Source: Glycine soja
Lineage: Eukaryota > Streptophyta > Magnoliopsida > Fabales > Fabaceae
Assembly (NCBI RefSeq): GCF_004193775.1
Contig: NC_041005.1
Coordinates: 16,091,865 to 16,155,864 of the forward strand
Direction of reading: 5' to 3'
DNA length: 64,000 nt
This document shows, piece by piece, positions 13,075-22,949 of the stretch (positions are counted from its first letter, which is position 1; every line of letters begins with the position of its first letter). Under the pieces are notes generated by a model. The model made no database searches, was not told the origin of the DNA, and saw only the letters and a list, made by a program, of their open reading frames with translations. Made by a program: the position numbers and the translations under genes.

Positions 13075-13570
13075 TTAGAGGACTGCACGCCCTCGCCTTC
13101 AGAGGGCTATGCGTCCTCGACTTTAAAGGGCTGCACATCTTCGCCTCTAGTGGGCTGCACGTCCTCGCCTCTAAAGGGCTGCACGTCCTCGCCTCCAGAG
13201 GGATGCACGTCCTCGCCTCCAGAGGGCTGCACGTCCTCGCCTTCAGAGGGTTGGACATCCTTGCCTTCAGAGGGCTGCACGCCCTCGCCTTCAGAGGGCT
13301 ACACGTCCTCGCCTTCAGAGGACTACACGTCCTCGCCTTTAGAGGACTACACGTCCTCGCCTTCAGAGGGCTACACGTTTTCGCCTTTAGAGGGCTACAC
13401 ATCCTCGCCTTTAGAGGACTACACGTCCTCGCCTTCAGAAGGCTACACACCCTCGCCTTCAGAGGGCTACACATCCTCGCCTTCAAAGGACTACACGGCC
13501 TTGCCTTCAGTGGGCTGCACATCCTTGCTTTCAGAGGGCTCCACATCTGCACCTTCAGAGAACTCAAGGT
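13075..13570. repeat. 24-bp minisatellite, about 20 copies
   Basis: The unit is close to GGGCTGCACGTCCTCGCCTTCAGA (shown here only as its variants; core CACGTCCTCGCCT). Because 24 is a multiple of three, three frames stay open across the array: two on the plus strand (12999-13583 and 13069-13590) and one on the minus strand (12950-13567), giving repetitive peptides such as EGYTSSPS. Copies differ by one to a few bases. I regard this as a tandem repeat of the element's 3' region, not a gene. Confidence 0.85.
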
Positions 13571-13821
13571 CCTCCACCTTTAATGCTTAATCGAGGCTTG
13601 CGCTCCTGGGTGAGGGGCTAGTGGTTTTCTTTTTTCCAATTCCTGGGCCACCCCCTGATATTGGAGGGCGACCAACTGTGCAAGCACAACCAGAGGAGGA
13701 GACTATCGCATAGCTACTATGCATACCGGGGCAAGATTTCACCCAGCCACTGCAAGGAGACGAGTGTGGATCGTGCGCACCTATATATGGATGATGTTGC
13801 TACTTAGCAACCTTCTTCCCA

Positions 13822-14240
13822 CCGACCACCACTCCGATCTCCCCCTGCTGAAGTGTCAGCTGGTTTATGCCATCATGACATAGGAAAGTATGCACATGGC
13901 TCAACTGGTCTCTGATGCCATCTACTATTTGCAAGAATCATGCCCGCAAGACACCCAGTGGACCCGAAGAAGTCTAACAAGGCCATGGGGTTCTAGCTCT
14001 GATTACGGGCCTCTGTCGGTTCTACGGAGTGACCACCACTTCGATCTCTCCCTGCCGAAGTGTCAGCTGGTTTATGCCATCATGACATAGGTAAGTATGC
14101 ACGTGGCTAAACTGATTTATGATGTCATCTACTGTTTGAAGGGATCGCGCCTACAAGACACTTAGTGAGCCCGGAGAAGTCCAACAAGGTCTTGGGGTTT
14201 CCAACTCTGATTATGAGCCTCCGTCAGTTCTACGGAGTGC
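13822..14240. repeat. Tandem duplication, unit about 210 bp, two copies
   Basis: Each copy starts near CGACCACCACTYCGATCT, continues with GAAGTGTCAGCTGGTTTATG and CATCATGACATAGG, and ends with a TCGGTTCTACGGAGTG-like string. The copies differ at many positions. Confidence 0.6.
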
Positions 14241-14475
14241 CCGTCGCCCCCAGCAGGGTCATCAGGCCCCTATTAACAGGGCTTTCATCGAGAAGTACTG
14301 CGACCCCAGGCAGGCGCAGGGCGAGGCATCACAGTAGCGGGCAACAGACGCACCGCCACCACCTCCAGAGCTCACCTCAGCTCATCCATAAAAGGTTGGA
14401 GTGCTGCCTACGACACATGGCCGACCAGCAGGCACCCAACCACCGGGACAAATACGAGCAAGTATTGGGCCCGTG
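14212..14475 (+). pseudogene. Fragment resembling the legume 'putative plant transposon protein' domain
   Basis: Frames near 14212-14470 give SLRQFYGVPVAPSRVIRP, then in another frame INRAFIEKYCDPRQAQGE, a Pro-run, and back to LECCLRHMADQQAPNH. I recall these strings as part of an uncharacterised domain common in soybean and other legume predicted proteins annotated as putative transposon protein. At least two frame changes make this copy non-coding. The identification is from memory and should be treated as tentative. Confidence 0.45.
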
Positions 14476-14639
14476 ATAAACAAATCGTCATCCCGCGTCC
14501 GGCTCAAGACGTTAAAGAAACGCTACTAGGAGGCAACCTAATACCTTTTAAATTTTCGCTTGTTATTTTGTTCACCTATGTTTCTTAAGCCACAGTTGAA
14601 CACACCTAGTTGCTCATAATCCTTGGAATTTAAATAAAC

Positions 14640-14870
14640 AAGCACAAACTGGGAAGGTAGTAATACCTCACAAAAAATATATATATTTATATTTTTAGGT
14701 AGCAAAAATGCTTTGAATATGTACGTATATGTTTAGGTAGCAAAGATGCCTCACACAAAATATGTATATGTTTAGGTAGCAAAAATACTTTGAATATGTA
14801 TGGTAGCAAAATGCCTCACAAATATGCATATGTTTAGGTAGCAGAATGCCTCATGAAAAACAAAAACAAA
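14640..14870. repeat. Short degenerate tandem repeat with TATGTTTAGGTAGCAAA
   Basis: The string TTTAGGTAGCA recurs about every 45-60 bp (near 14695, 14733, 14770, 14833), each time followed by ATGCCTCA or TACTTTGAATATGTA. Confidence 0.6.
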
Positions 14871-15429
14871 ATAAAAAAAAATTTGGTTAGCTAAAAATCC
14901 AACGTGCTTTTGAAAGGAAATGAACTGGCCATTCAGGACACAAGGTTTTTGAAAAAAAAAATGTGTATGCACCTAAAGGATGAATGCAGTGAAAATTTTC
15001 CCGAATGCCCAAAATGGACTCGGATGAATGCATGAATTGATAGAAGAGCATGTTTTGGAAACATTGGGTTGACTTAAATAGGGAAAATGAATCCTAAGCC
15101 CTAGTGTCACATGACCACAAAAACTTGATGCTTGAGTGTCCACATGGGTGCATGCATGACCAGTTTTGCATAAAATTTCCTAATCATCATTGTTGCATGT
15201 GTGTCATGGAAATAATGTGGGACATCCCCTTTATCCCTAAACCGCTGGCCAAATCAACACCCTGACATACATCATGTCCAGCCATTTTACAAGCCTTGAG
15301 CCAAAATCCCAACTCACCATAAACCTTGACCTAGGATGAAAATTTCCATCCTTGCCCTCTGAAGAAGGAATGGTGGGGTCTCCTAAGAAAGAAGGGTCAC
15401 TCACTATTGAGCTGCTAACACGTTTCAAA

Positions 15430-15606
15430 AAAAAAAAAAAAGAAATTTCCCGATCAAAGATCAGAAGAAAACAAAAGAAAAAGAAAGTTCTCGATCAAAG
15501 ATCAAAAGAAAACAAAAGAAAAAAGAAAGTTCCCGATCAAAAATCGGAAGAAAACAATGGAAAAAAGAAAATTCCCGATCAAAGATCGAAAGAAAATGAA
15601 AGAATT
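15430..15606. repeat. Purine-rich 42-bp tandem repeat, about 4 copies
   Basis: CGATCAAAGATC recurs at 15451, 15492, 15534 and 15576, joined by GAAGAAAACAAAAG stretches. The Lys/Glu/Ser-rich reading frame across it (about 15352-15669) is explained by the repeat, so no gene is called. Confidence 0.75.
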
Positions 15607-17507
15607 ATACAGAAGGGTCTTCGGACCAGACAAATATCCAAACAATACGGAATAGTCACAACCAAATAAGGAAAGAAAGGAAATCACGACTTGAAGTGGT
15701 CCTCTCCCTTTGATTGCCAACCGAAATCCTGTGCGCTGGCGACTTTCTCGCCCCGCACTAAACAAAAATAGAAAAAGGAAAGGCCAAAACACTCAGAGCC
15801 AAATTTCCCACCAAAAACACTATTCATAAAAAATAGTCCTATTGATCCATGATCGCGCATGTTATCTCTGATTTGATAGGAAATGAGTTGCAAAGTCAAA
15901 TCATGACATATCTATGGTTCAAAATTAGGATAAAACACTTGCCTGTGTGAGATTGATACACTTTGAGTGGTTTTTTTTTCTATTTTCAGTTGGACCCAGT
16001 GTTTCCTCTAAATGGTCGTTTAGAAACGAAACGCTAACATCCAAAATCTCATTTGTGGTTATGAGAAAATTTTATCAGCATACTCTCATTCCCCAATAGA
16101 CACATTGTTTTTCTCCAAAATTGTATGTTGCTCTGATCAGTTGGAGGTTTTGTTTCTTTACTAAAGCATGTTCGCATTTTAGTGAAAGAACACCAAGACT
16201 ATTTTAGTCTCACAATTAGCAAGAACTACGTAGGTCTGAGTTCCTCATCACAAATTGAGGATACGTAGGAGCAAAAACCCCGTTTTTGTCAATCACCCCA
16301 CCTTCTGCTATCGTGACCTGTGAATCCGGTGGCACGCAAAGACACCCGATGGTTATCTGCGCACACATTTTGCTATCGTGACCTGTGAGTCTGATGGCAC
16401 GCAGAAACACCTGATGGTTATCCGTGCACACTTTTTGCTATCTTGTGACCCAAGAGTCTGGTAACATGCGAAGACACCTTACGAATATCCACACCTTGTC
16501 ATTCGAAGACCCCAAGTCCGATTGACATGCAGAGACCAATGTGGTCATATGCACCCTTTCCAGAGATGTCAGCGTCTTCCGGTCGACACCGCGAAAAAGT
16601 CTCATTTTGCTATCGTGATCCAAGGGTCTGGTAGCACGCAGACACACCTTATGGTTATCCGCACCTTTCGTCAGCTAGAGGCAAGCAAACCTGTTGACAC
16701 ACAGAGATCAATGTGGTCATCTGCACCCTTCCCGAAGATGTCAGCGTCTTCCGGCCGAAACCGTGAAAAATTCTCAATTTCACTATCGTGACACAAGGGT
16801 CCGGTAGCACGCGAACACACCTTATGGTTATCCGCATCTTTTGTCAGCTAGAGGCAAGCGAGCACACGCAGAGACCAATGTGGTCATCTGCACCCTTCCC
16901 GGAGATGTCAGCATCTTCCGGCCGAGACCGCGAAAAGGTCTCAATTTCACTATCGTGACCCAAGGGTCCGGTAGCACGCGGACACACCTTATCGTTATCC
17001 ACACCTTTCATCAGCTAGAGGCAAATGAGCTTGTTGACACACAGAGATCAATATGGTCATCTGCACCATTTCTGGAGATGTCAACGTCTTCTGGCCGAGA
17101 CCATGAAAAAGTCTCAATTTCGCTATCGTGACCCAAGGGTGCGGTAGCACGCGGATGTAGAAGCAAAGCTTCATGGTGAATCAAGAATGATTCAAAGATG
17201 TTTTGATGATAACAAAAGATGATGACAAAGGTGATGACAAAAAGCTCAAAGGTCAATCAAAGAATGAGTTCAAGATAGAATCAAGAACACTTCAAGATTC
17301 AAGAGGAAAGTTGATTTCAAGATTTCAAGAATCAAGACTCAAGAGATCAAGATTTCAAGAATCAAGAATCAAGAGATCAAGATTCAAGACTCAAGATTTA
17401 AGAATCAAGAGAAGGCTTAATCAAGATAAGTATGAAAAGGTTTTCTCAAAAATTGAGTAGCACATGGTTTTTCACAAAACATGTTTACCAAAGAGTTTTT
17501 ACTCTCT

Positions 17508-17725
17508 GGTAATCGATTACCAGTAGCAAAATGTTTTTGAAAAAGTTTTCAAATTGAATTTACAACGTTCCAATTAATTTCAAAAAGCTGTAATCGATTA
17601 CAATGTTTTGGTAATTGATTACCAGTGCCTTTGAACGTTGAAATTCAAATTCAAATGTGAAGAGTCACATCCTTTCACATAAAAGCCTTGTGTAATTGAT
17701 TACACTGATTTGATAATCGATTACC
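17508..17725. repeat. Five copies of a 14-bp near-palindrome (GGTAATCGATTACC type)
   Basis: Copies at 17508-17521, 17589-17602, 17610-17623, 17691-17704 and 17713-17725. Two are perfect palindromes around ATCGAT; three carry one change (ATTGAT, or a lost outer base). Most are followed by AGTG. They could be dimeric protein-binding sites in the LTR promoter region, which is inference. Confidence 0.6.
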
Positions 17726-18054
17726 AGTGATTGTTTCTGAATAAATCAAAAGATGTAACTCTTCAAATGGTTTTTGACTTTTTCAAATTGGTTTTAAGTT
17801 TTTCTAAAAGTTATAACTCTTCTAAATGGTCCTCTTGGCCAGACATGAAGAGTCTATAAAAGCAAGGCTTTGATTTTCTTTTCAAGACACTTTTCCAATC
17901 AATCTTATATAATCCTTTACAAGTCTTGAATCTCTTTGAACTTCTTTTTCTTCTTTGTGCCAAAAGCTTTCCAAAGTTTTATGGTTTTCTAAACCTTGAA
18001 AACTTATGCTATTCATTCTTTTCATCTCTTCTCCCTTTGCCAAAAACAATTCGC

Positions 18055-18300
18055 CAAGGACTAACCGCCTGAATTCATTTTGTGTCTCTCTTCTCCCTTT
18101 TCCAAAAGAACAAAGGACTAACCGCCTGAATTCTTTTGTGTCTCCCTTCTATCTTGTCAAAGAATTCAAAACGACACAGTCTGAGAATTCTTTTGATTCT
18201 TCCCATTCCCTTATACAAAAGTGTTCAAAGGACTAACAGCCTGAGAACTCTTTTGTATCCCCATTCACAAAGTATCAAAGGTTTAACCGCCTAAGATCTT
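18055..18300. repeat. Degenerate tandem repeat with AAAGGACTAACCGCCTGA
   Basis: Four or five copies spaced about 45-65 bp, each followed by AATTCTTTTGT-like and pyrimidine-rich CTTCTCCC-like segments. Internal to the solo LTR. Confidence 0.6.
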
Positions 18301-18336
18301 TGTCTTAACACATTGGGGGGTACATCCTTTGTGGTA

Positions 18337-18461
18337 CAAGTAGAGGGTACATCTACTTGGGTTTGACTGAGAACAAGAAAGGGTACATCTCTTGTGGATC
18401 AGTTCTAGTGGAGGGTACATCCACTAGGTTCAAAGAGAACAAGGGAGGGTACATCCCTTGT
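18337..18461 (+). other. Array of four hairpins with constant loop GGGTACA and different stems
   Basis: Hairpins at 18337-18359 (stem CAAGTAGA), 18374-18394 (CAAGAAA, one mismatch), 18405-18427 (CTAGTGGA) and 18439-18461 (ACAAGGGA). Each has the same 7-nt loop GGGTACA, and each 3' arm is the complement of its own 5' arm. A fifth, degenerate copy lies just upstream near 18309-18334. The stems differ while pairing is kept. Confidence 0.7.
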
Positions 18462-19819
18462 GGATCTTTGCTTGTAAAAGGATTTTTACAAGGTTGAAAG
18501 AAATCTCAAGGACCGCAGGTCGCTTGGGGACTAGATGTAGGCACGGGTTGTTGCCGAACCAGTATAAAAATTCTTGTGTGTTTGTCTCCTTCTTCCCTGC
18601 CCTTTTACTTTTCGTTGTGCATTTTAATCTCCGCTTTTACTTTTGGTTAAGTTTCTCTTCTACTCCTTATTCTCTTAACAACATAAGTAAAAGCCTTAGA
18701 AGAGTATTTTTTTTTAATTAGTAAAGGTTTAGGAATAATTAATTCAACCCCCCTTCTTAATTATTCTGAGGCCACTCGATCCTACAGCGGACACACCTTA
18801 TGGTTATCCGCACCTTTCGTCAGCTAGAGGCAAGCGAGCCCATTAACACGCAGAGACCAATGTAGTCATCTGCACCATTTTCGGAGAAGTCAGCGTCTTC
18901 CGGCCGAGACCACGAAAAAGTCTCAATTTCACTATCGTGACCCAAGTGTCCGGTAGCAAGCGGACACACCTTATGGTTATCCGCACCTTTCGCCAGCTAG
19001 AGGCAAGCGAGCTCGTTGACAGCAGAGACCAACGTGATCATCTGCACCCTTCCCGGAGATGTCAGTGTCTTCCGGTCGAGACCGTGAAAAAGTCTCAATT
19101 TCTCTATCGTGACCCAAGGGTACGGTCGCACACGGACACACCTTATGGTTATCCGTACTTTTCGTCAGCTAGAGGCAAGCGAGCCCGTTGACATGCAGAG
19201 ACCAATGTGGTCATCTGCACCCTTCCCGGAGATGTTAGCGTCTTCTGGCCGAGGCTGCGAAAAAGTCTCAATTTTGGTATCGTGACCCAAGTGTCCAGTA
19301 GCACGTGGACACACCTTATGGTTATCCGCACCTTTCGTCATCTAGAGGAAAGCGAGCCCGTTGACACATAGAGACCAATGTGGTCATCTGCACCCTTCTC
19401 GGAGATGTCAGCGTCTTCCAACCGAGACCTCGAAAAAGTCTCAATTTCGCTATCGTGATCCAAGGGTCCGGTAGCACGCGGACCCACCTTATGATCGCTC
19501 TGATACATATGGTCGCCCGCACCCAACCTATCCAAAGACGACAAGTCTGATGACGCGCGGAGACAACATATTATCACCCACACCCTTCCTATCCGAAGAC
19601 TATCGAAATCCCTTTTATCATCCAGAGACGAACAAGTTTGATGATATCGGGATGATGATGGTCGTCCACTTCTAATCATGTTGAAGATTGTTGCAGATTT
19701 TACCTTTGTCATCCAGAGATGTTCAAGTCCGATGACGCGCAAGACTCGTCTCTGCTAACTAAAGACGATCAAGTTCGATGGCATGCGGAGACGCCCTATA
19801 CGATAATCACACAAATTTC

Positions 19820-20095
19820 GAAGACAAAAATGTCTTCAATCATTGCATGCCTTCAAAGGCAACAATGTCCTCACACATTTCGAAGACGACAATGTCTTCA
19901 GTCATTACATGCCTTCAAAAGGCGACAATGACCCTCATTTACATTTCAAAGATGACAATGTCTTCAGTATTGCATACCTTCAAAGGTGACAATGTTCTCA
20001 TCTACATTTCGAAGACGACAATGTCTTCAGTCATTGCATGCCTTCAAAAGGTGACAATGTATTCATTTGCATTTTGAAGACGACAATGTCTTCAC
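19820..20095. repeat. ~65-bp tandem repeat, about 4 copies
   Basis: GACAATGTCTTCA recurs at about 19888, 19954, 20017 and 20082, with GCATGCCTTCAAA-like strings between. It lies just upstream of the 3' LTR fragment of the Ogre-like element. Confidence 0.7.
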
Positions 20096-20350
20096 CTCAA
20101 AAACTTCAATATCCTTTTCCCCTGTGCTTCGGAGGACTCGTCGTCCTTTGTTTGTACGCTTTTAAAAAGAAAAAAAGAGTCAAAATGGAAATGAAAATGA
20201 ATTAAACGAGAAAAGAAGGAATTTCAATGTCTTCATGCCTTCATGGGTTTTACTGCTTGGATTTGCGCTAGTGGCTGATAGGGTAAAGATTCAGCTCAAA
20301 TGAAATTAGTGTCTTATCTTTACTTCCCTTTTATCTCCAATAAAAGATAA

Positions 20351-20365
20351 GTAAAGAGGGACAAC
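20351..20365 (+). other. Polypurine tract before the 3' LTR
   Basis: GTAAAGAGGGACAAC directly precedes the TGTCATACCC start of the 3' LTR. A purine tract here primes plus-strand synthesis in LTR elements. Confidence 0.6.
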
Positions 20366-21363
20366 TGTCATACCCTAATTTCATCTGGGGACCATTATTT
20401 ATCGGCATGCGACCTTCGTTTGACCACCTCAAAATTTTTAACATCCATCGCGGTGGAATCCGTAAAGTTCCAGGATGTTTCGGGGAGAAACCGACCAAAA
20501 AAATGAAAACGGAAGTGTATTTAGCAAAGTGGGGTGTGTGTAAATAAACTGTTACACTCTAATTTCATCTGGGGACCATTTTTGATCACTTTAGAAGGCT
20601 TAACACTCATCACGGTGGAATCCGTAAAGTTCCGAGACATTTTGGACAGAAAACAGCCAAAAAACACAAAAGTGGGGGTGAACTTATCAAGCACGGGGGG
20701 TGCACTCAAAAAACTTAATCCAGAACATTCTAGAATGGAGGTGAATTTATCAATTATGAGGTGTGTTTAGGAATCCTCCTCAAGAAGCCTCTGGGTGGCA
20801 ACCACCTCCATTTTGTTAAAAAATGGCATTTGGGGCATCCGGGGCTTCCATAATGCTTCCGTAAAATTTCTGAAAACCTAGGGTTAGCATATTTCACTTA
20901 ATATTGGTGAAAGGGAAAAGAAAAAAGAGGAAAATCAAGTTTGAAACGTTCCCATAAGGCTTCGGTAAAAAATGAAAAGGGGGGTGAACTTAGTAATTGG
21001 GTGCGCTCAGAAATCTTCCTCAAGAAGCCTCTGGGCGGCAAGCACCTCCCTTTTTCCCTATAAATAGGGGAGGGGGGCTGTTTCAAAAATGTTCATGACC
21101 CCTAGGCTATGCATTTCGGCCATTTTGGATGAAAAAACACGTTTTCGTGAAGAAAAATCGAGTCGAAGTGCTTCCATAACGCTTATGAGACGTTTCTGTG
21201 AGCAAATCAGTGAAGATTTTCCGTCGTTCTTCACCGTTCTTCGTCCGTTCTTCGTTCTTCAACCGGTAAGTGTTCGAATCCGAGACTTTCAATTCATTCC
21301 TTATTTTGTTTGCTTTCATCTTCATCTCATTCACTTTCGATTTTCTTTTCTTCCGCTTTTAGC
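20366..21363 (+). repeat. 3' LTR fragment of the Ogre-like element
   Basis: Starts TGTCATACCCTAATTTC and holds two internal duplications: CTAATTTCATCTGGGGACCAT at 20375 and 20559 (184 bp apart) and a CAAGAAGCCTCTGGG block at 20781 and 21021 (240 bp apart). The last 91 bp match the start of the 5' LTR fragment. The copy stops at 21363 without the U5-like part. A TATA box is at 21059-21066. Confidence 0.75.
21059..21066 (+). promoter_or_regulatory. TATA box in the Ogre-like 3' LTR
   Basis: TATAAATA sits in a GC-richer setting (CCC before, GGGG after). It would place the start of transcription, and hence the R region, near 21090. Confidence 0.5.
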
Positions 21364-22272
21364 CGATGTCAGAAAAAAAAACCTCTTCCCAACGTATTAC
21401 GATAAAAAGCATTTTTTATAACAATTCTGAAGGGTTTTTTATGATAGTTTTCAACTGTCATTGAAGTCGCTATCGTGAAAAATCAAAACTTTTCATGACG
21501 GTTTTCAAACCTTCTTAGAAGGGTATAATTATTTCTTAGAATGTCTTTTAAAAAATTAAAATTGAGAATTCTAAAACTATTATCCAGAGAACTATCTCAA
21601 ATGTCTATTTCAAAAAAAAAAAATTGGAAAAACAATCTTAGAATTCTAAAACGGTTATCAAAAGAACTGTAAGACGGTTATCTAGAGAATCGTTTTAGAA
21701 TGTCTATTAAAAAAATTGGAAAAATTGTCTTAGAATATCATTTTTTTCAAAAAAAAAATTTGAGGATTCTAAGACGATTTTTCATAGAACTATCTCAAAA
21801 TGTCTTTTTTTAAAAAATAAAATAAAATAAAATATCATTTTGTTTTTTTTTAAATTCAATAATTCATCAATGGTCACAAACACACGATCTCAATAAAGAG
21901 ACTTCAATAGACTAATTTAATTAATGTATTGTATAAAACAAAGAAAAAACATCACAATGCCTAGAAAAGGTAAAAATAAAAAAATAAAAAACATTGAAAA
22001 TTAGGTTAATGTAAAATAGGAACAATGTTCTTACATTCCAACTCCAACACTAAATTATTTTTAAAATATATTAAATAATAAAAAATATCCTAACAATCAA
22101 ATATTGATCAAATAATGATTAACTAAGTATTAATTTTAATATATTTTATAACTTAATTAAGCATCCTAATAAATGGTCTTAATTCATTGGATTTATATAG
22201 TAGCTTCAATTTGCAGGCATGCATATATTCAACATATCTTCACCTTTTTTAATTGAAAATAGCTATTTAAGA

Positions 22273-22313
<41 letters not shown>

Positions 22314-22598
22314 CACATTCAAGGCATTTTAGAGTGAGAAGATAATTGTTCATTAACTTTTTTTATTTAAAATTTGTTAACTATATTAGATTCAAATATA
22401 TATGTGAATTAATATTCTACAAAACATTAACAAGTAGAGTAATACAATCCTCTTCTACCTATTGAGATCTACACTCATTTGCATAAAATATATATAGTAG
22501 GAAAAGATTTGGCTTAGTTGCCACTCTTTCCATTGTGACAATTCCTTTTTTCAATAAAATCAAAATTAAAGAAATTGCACGCAAGTTTCCTAGTCTTA
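21364..22598. mobile_element. CACTA-like subterminal region and AT-rich DNA
   Basis: From 21364 to about 21850 there are repeated, mutually inverted strings of the type TTCTAAGACGGTTAT, GAATCGTTTTAGAATG and CATGACGGTTTTCAAACC, a pattern I associate with subterminal repeats of soybean CACTA elements. The expected CACTAC terminus is not intact at the junction (CGATGTCAGAAAAAAAAA). From 21850 to 22598 the DNA is AT-rich with no gene. Confidence 0.45.
22275..22313. repeat. (AAT)n microsatellite, about 13 units
   Basis: Uninterrupted AAT/ATA run in AT-rich DNA. Confidence 0.95.
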
Positions 22599-22603
22599 CC
22601 AAC

Positions 22604-22949
22604 TGTTAGGAGCATGAACGGTTAGGCACTAGAATTCGAGGTCTAGGTTACCTCCAAGAAGAAGAGAAGGGAAGGTATGATTCTCATTAATCTTGTTTGC
22701 CTTATTACATTGGTGAGCTATTTATAAGTAGCTATTTGAGGTGCTATGACACTCAAATCCTTGAATAACATAATTTTGGTGCATAACAGAATTCTAACAA
22801 AATGCAAGTATAATGGTGAGTGGCAGACAACATGTCGCAATTTCTAGCTCAACAAATTTTACACAAAATCTTGAAGATATTTTGGTGGTGTTGTGATTCT
22901 TTTGGGTCTCAGATTTGTGTTCTTCCCCTGTAAGTTCTTCTTCCTATCA
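22604..22949 (-). repeat. 3' LTR of the Reina-like element
   Basis: 346 bp, TG...CA ends, direct repeat of 27381-27721. CCAAC lies immediately left. On the minus strand a GAAGGGAA purine tract precedes it. Confidence 0.9.

Larger units (their letters stand above)
17156..18786 (+). mobile_element. Solo LTR (1631 bp), possibly SIRE/Maximus-type copia, with 5-bp target duplication
   Basis: The insert begins TGTAGAAGCAAAGC and ends GATCCTACA (TG...CA ends) and is flanked by identical GCGGA at 17151-17155 and 18787-18791. Removing the insert and one GCGGA restores the 173-bp tandem unit exactly. There is no internal coding region or primer site, so this is a solo LTR left by LTR-LTR recombination. 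Inside are five copies of a GTAATCGATTAC-like palindrome, a CAAGAT-rich purine stretch (17260-17420), ACTAACCGCCTGA repeats (18055-18300) and a hairpin array (18337-18461). The family name is a guess from repeat wording; the boundaries are firm. Confidence 0.85.
16290..19490. repeat. ~173-bp satellite-like tandem array (about 9-10 copies), interrupted by a solo LTR
   Basis: The landmark CACACCTTATGGTTATCC recurs at about 16643, 16816, 16983, (17156 interrupted; resumes 18792), 18965, 19137, 19310 and, altered, 19483: spacings of 167-173 bp. Each unit also holds CAGCTAGAGGCAAGCGAG, CCAATGTGGTCATCTGCACC and a GAGATGTCAGCGTCTTCCGG block. The array lies in the 3' non-coding part of the Ogre-like element, a place known in legumes to give rise to satellite families. 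Confidence 0.85.
7784..21363 (+). mobile_element. Decayed Ogre/Tat-like LTR retrotransposon with partial LTRs and no recognisable pol
   Basis: The order is: 5' LTR fragment (7784-8423), tRNA-Arg-type primer site, leader, gag with stops (10061-11791), a long non-coding 3' region packed with tandem repeats, a purine tract (20351-20365), and 3' LTR fragment (20366-21363). An Ogre-type gag, an Arg-tRNA primer site and very long 3' repeat-rich regions are known traits of the Tat/Ogre lineage. Protease, reverse transcriptase, RNase H and integrase are not found, so the copy is deleted or non-autonomous. Each LTR is incomplete and the two pieces overlap only in ~91 bp. A solo LTR of another family is inserted at 17156-18786. 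No target duplication can be seen at the outer ends. Confidence 0.8.

Noticed and set aside
12950..13590. Three long open frames (173-205 codons) on both strands
   Set aside because: All are produced by a 24-bp tandem repeat; frames stay open because the unit is a multiple of three.
15352..15669. Lys-rich reading frame of 105 codons
   Set aside because: Explained by a 42-bp purine-rich tandem repeat; no start context or domain.
16290..20095. Regular repeats reminiscent of a CRISPR array
   Set aside because: Whole 173-bp and 65-bp units repeat without unique spacers, and this is plant DNA; they are satellite-type repeats.
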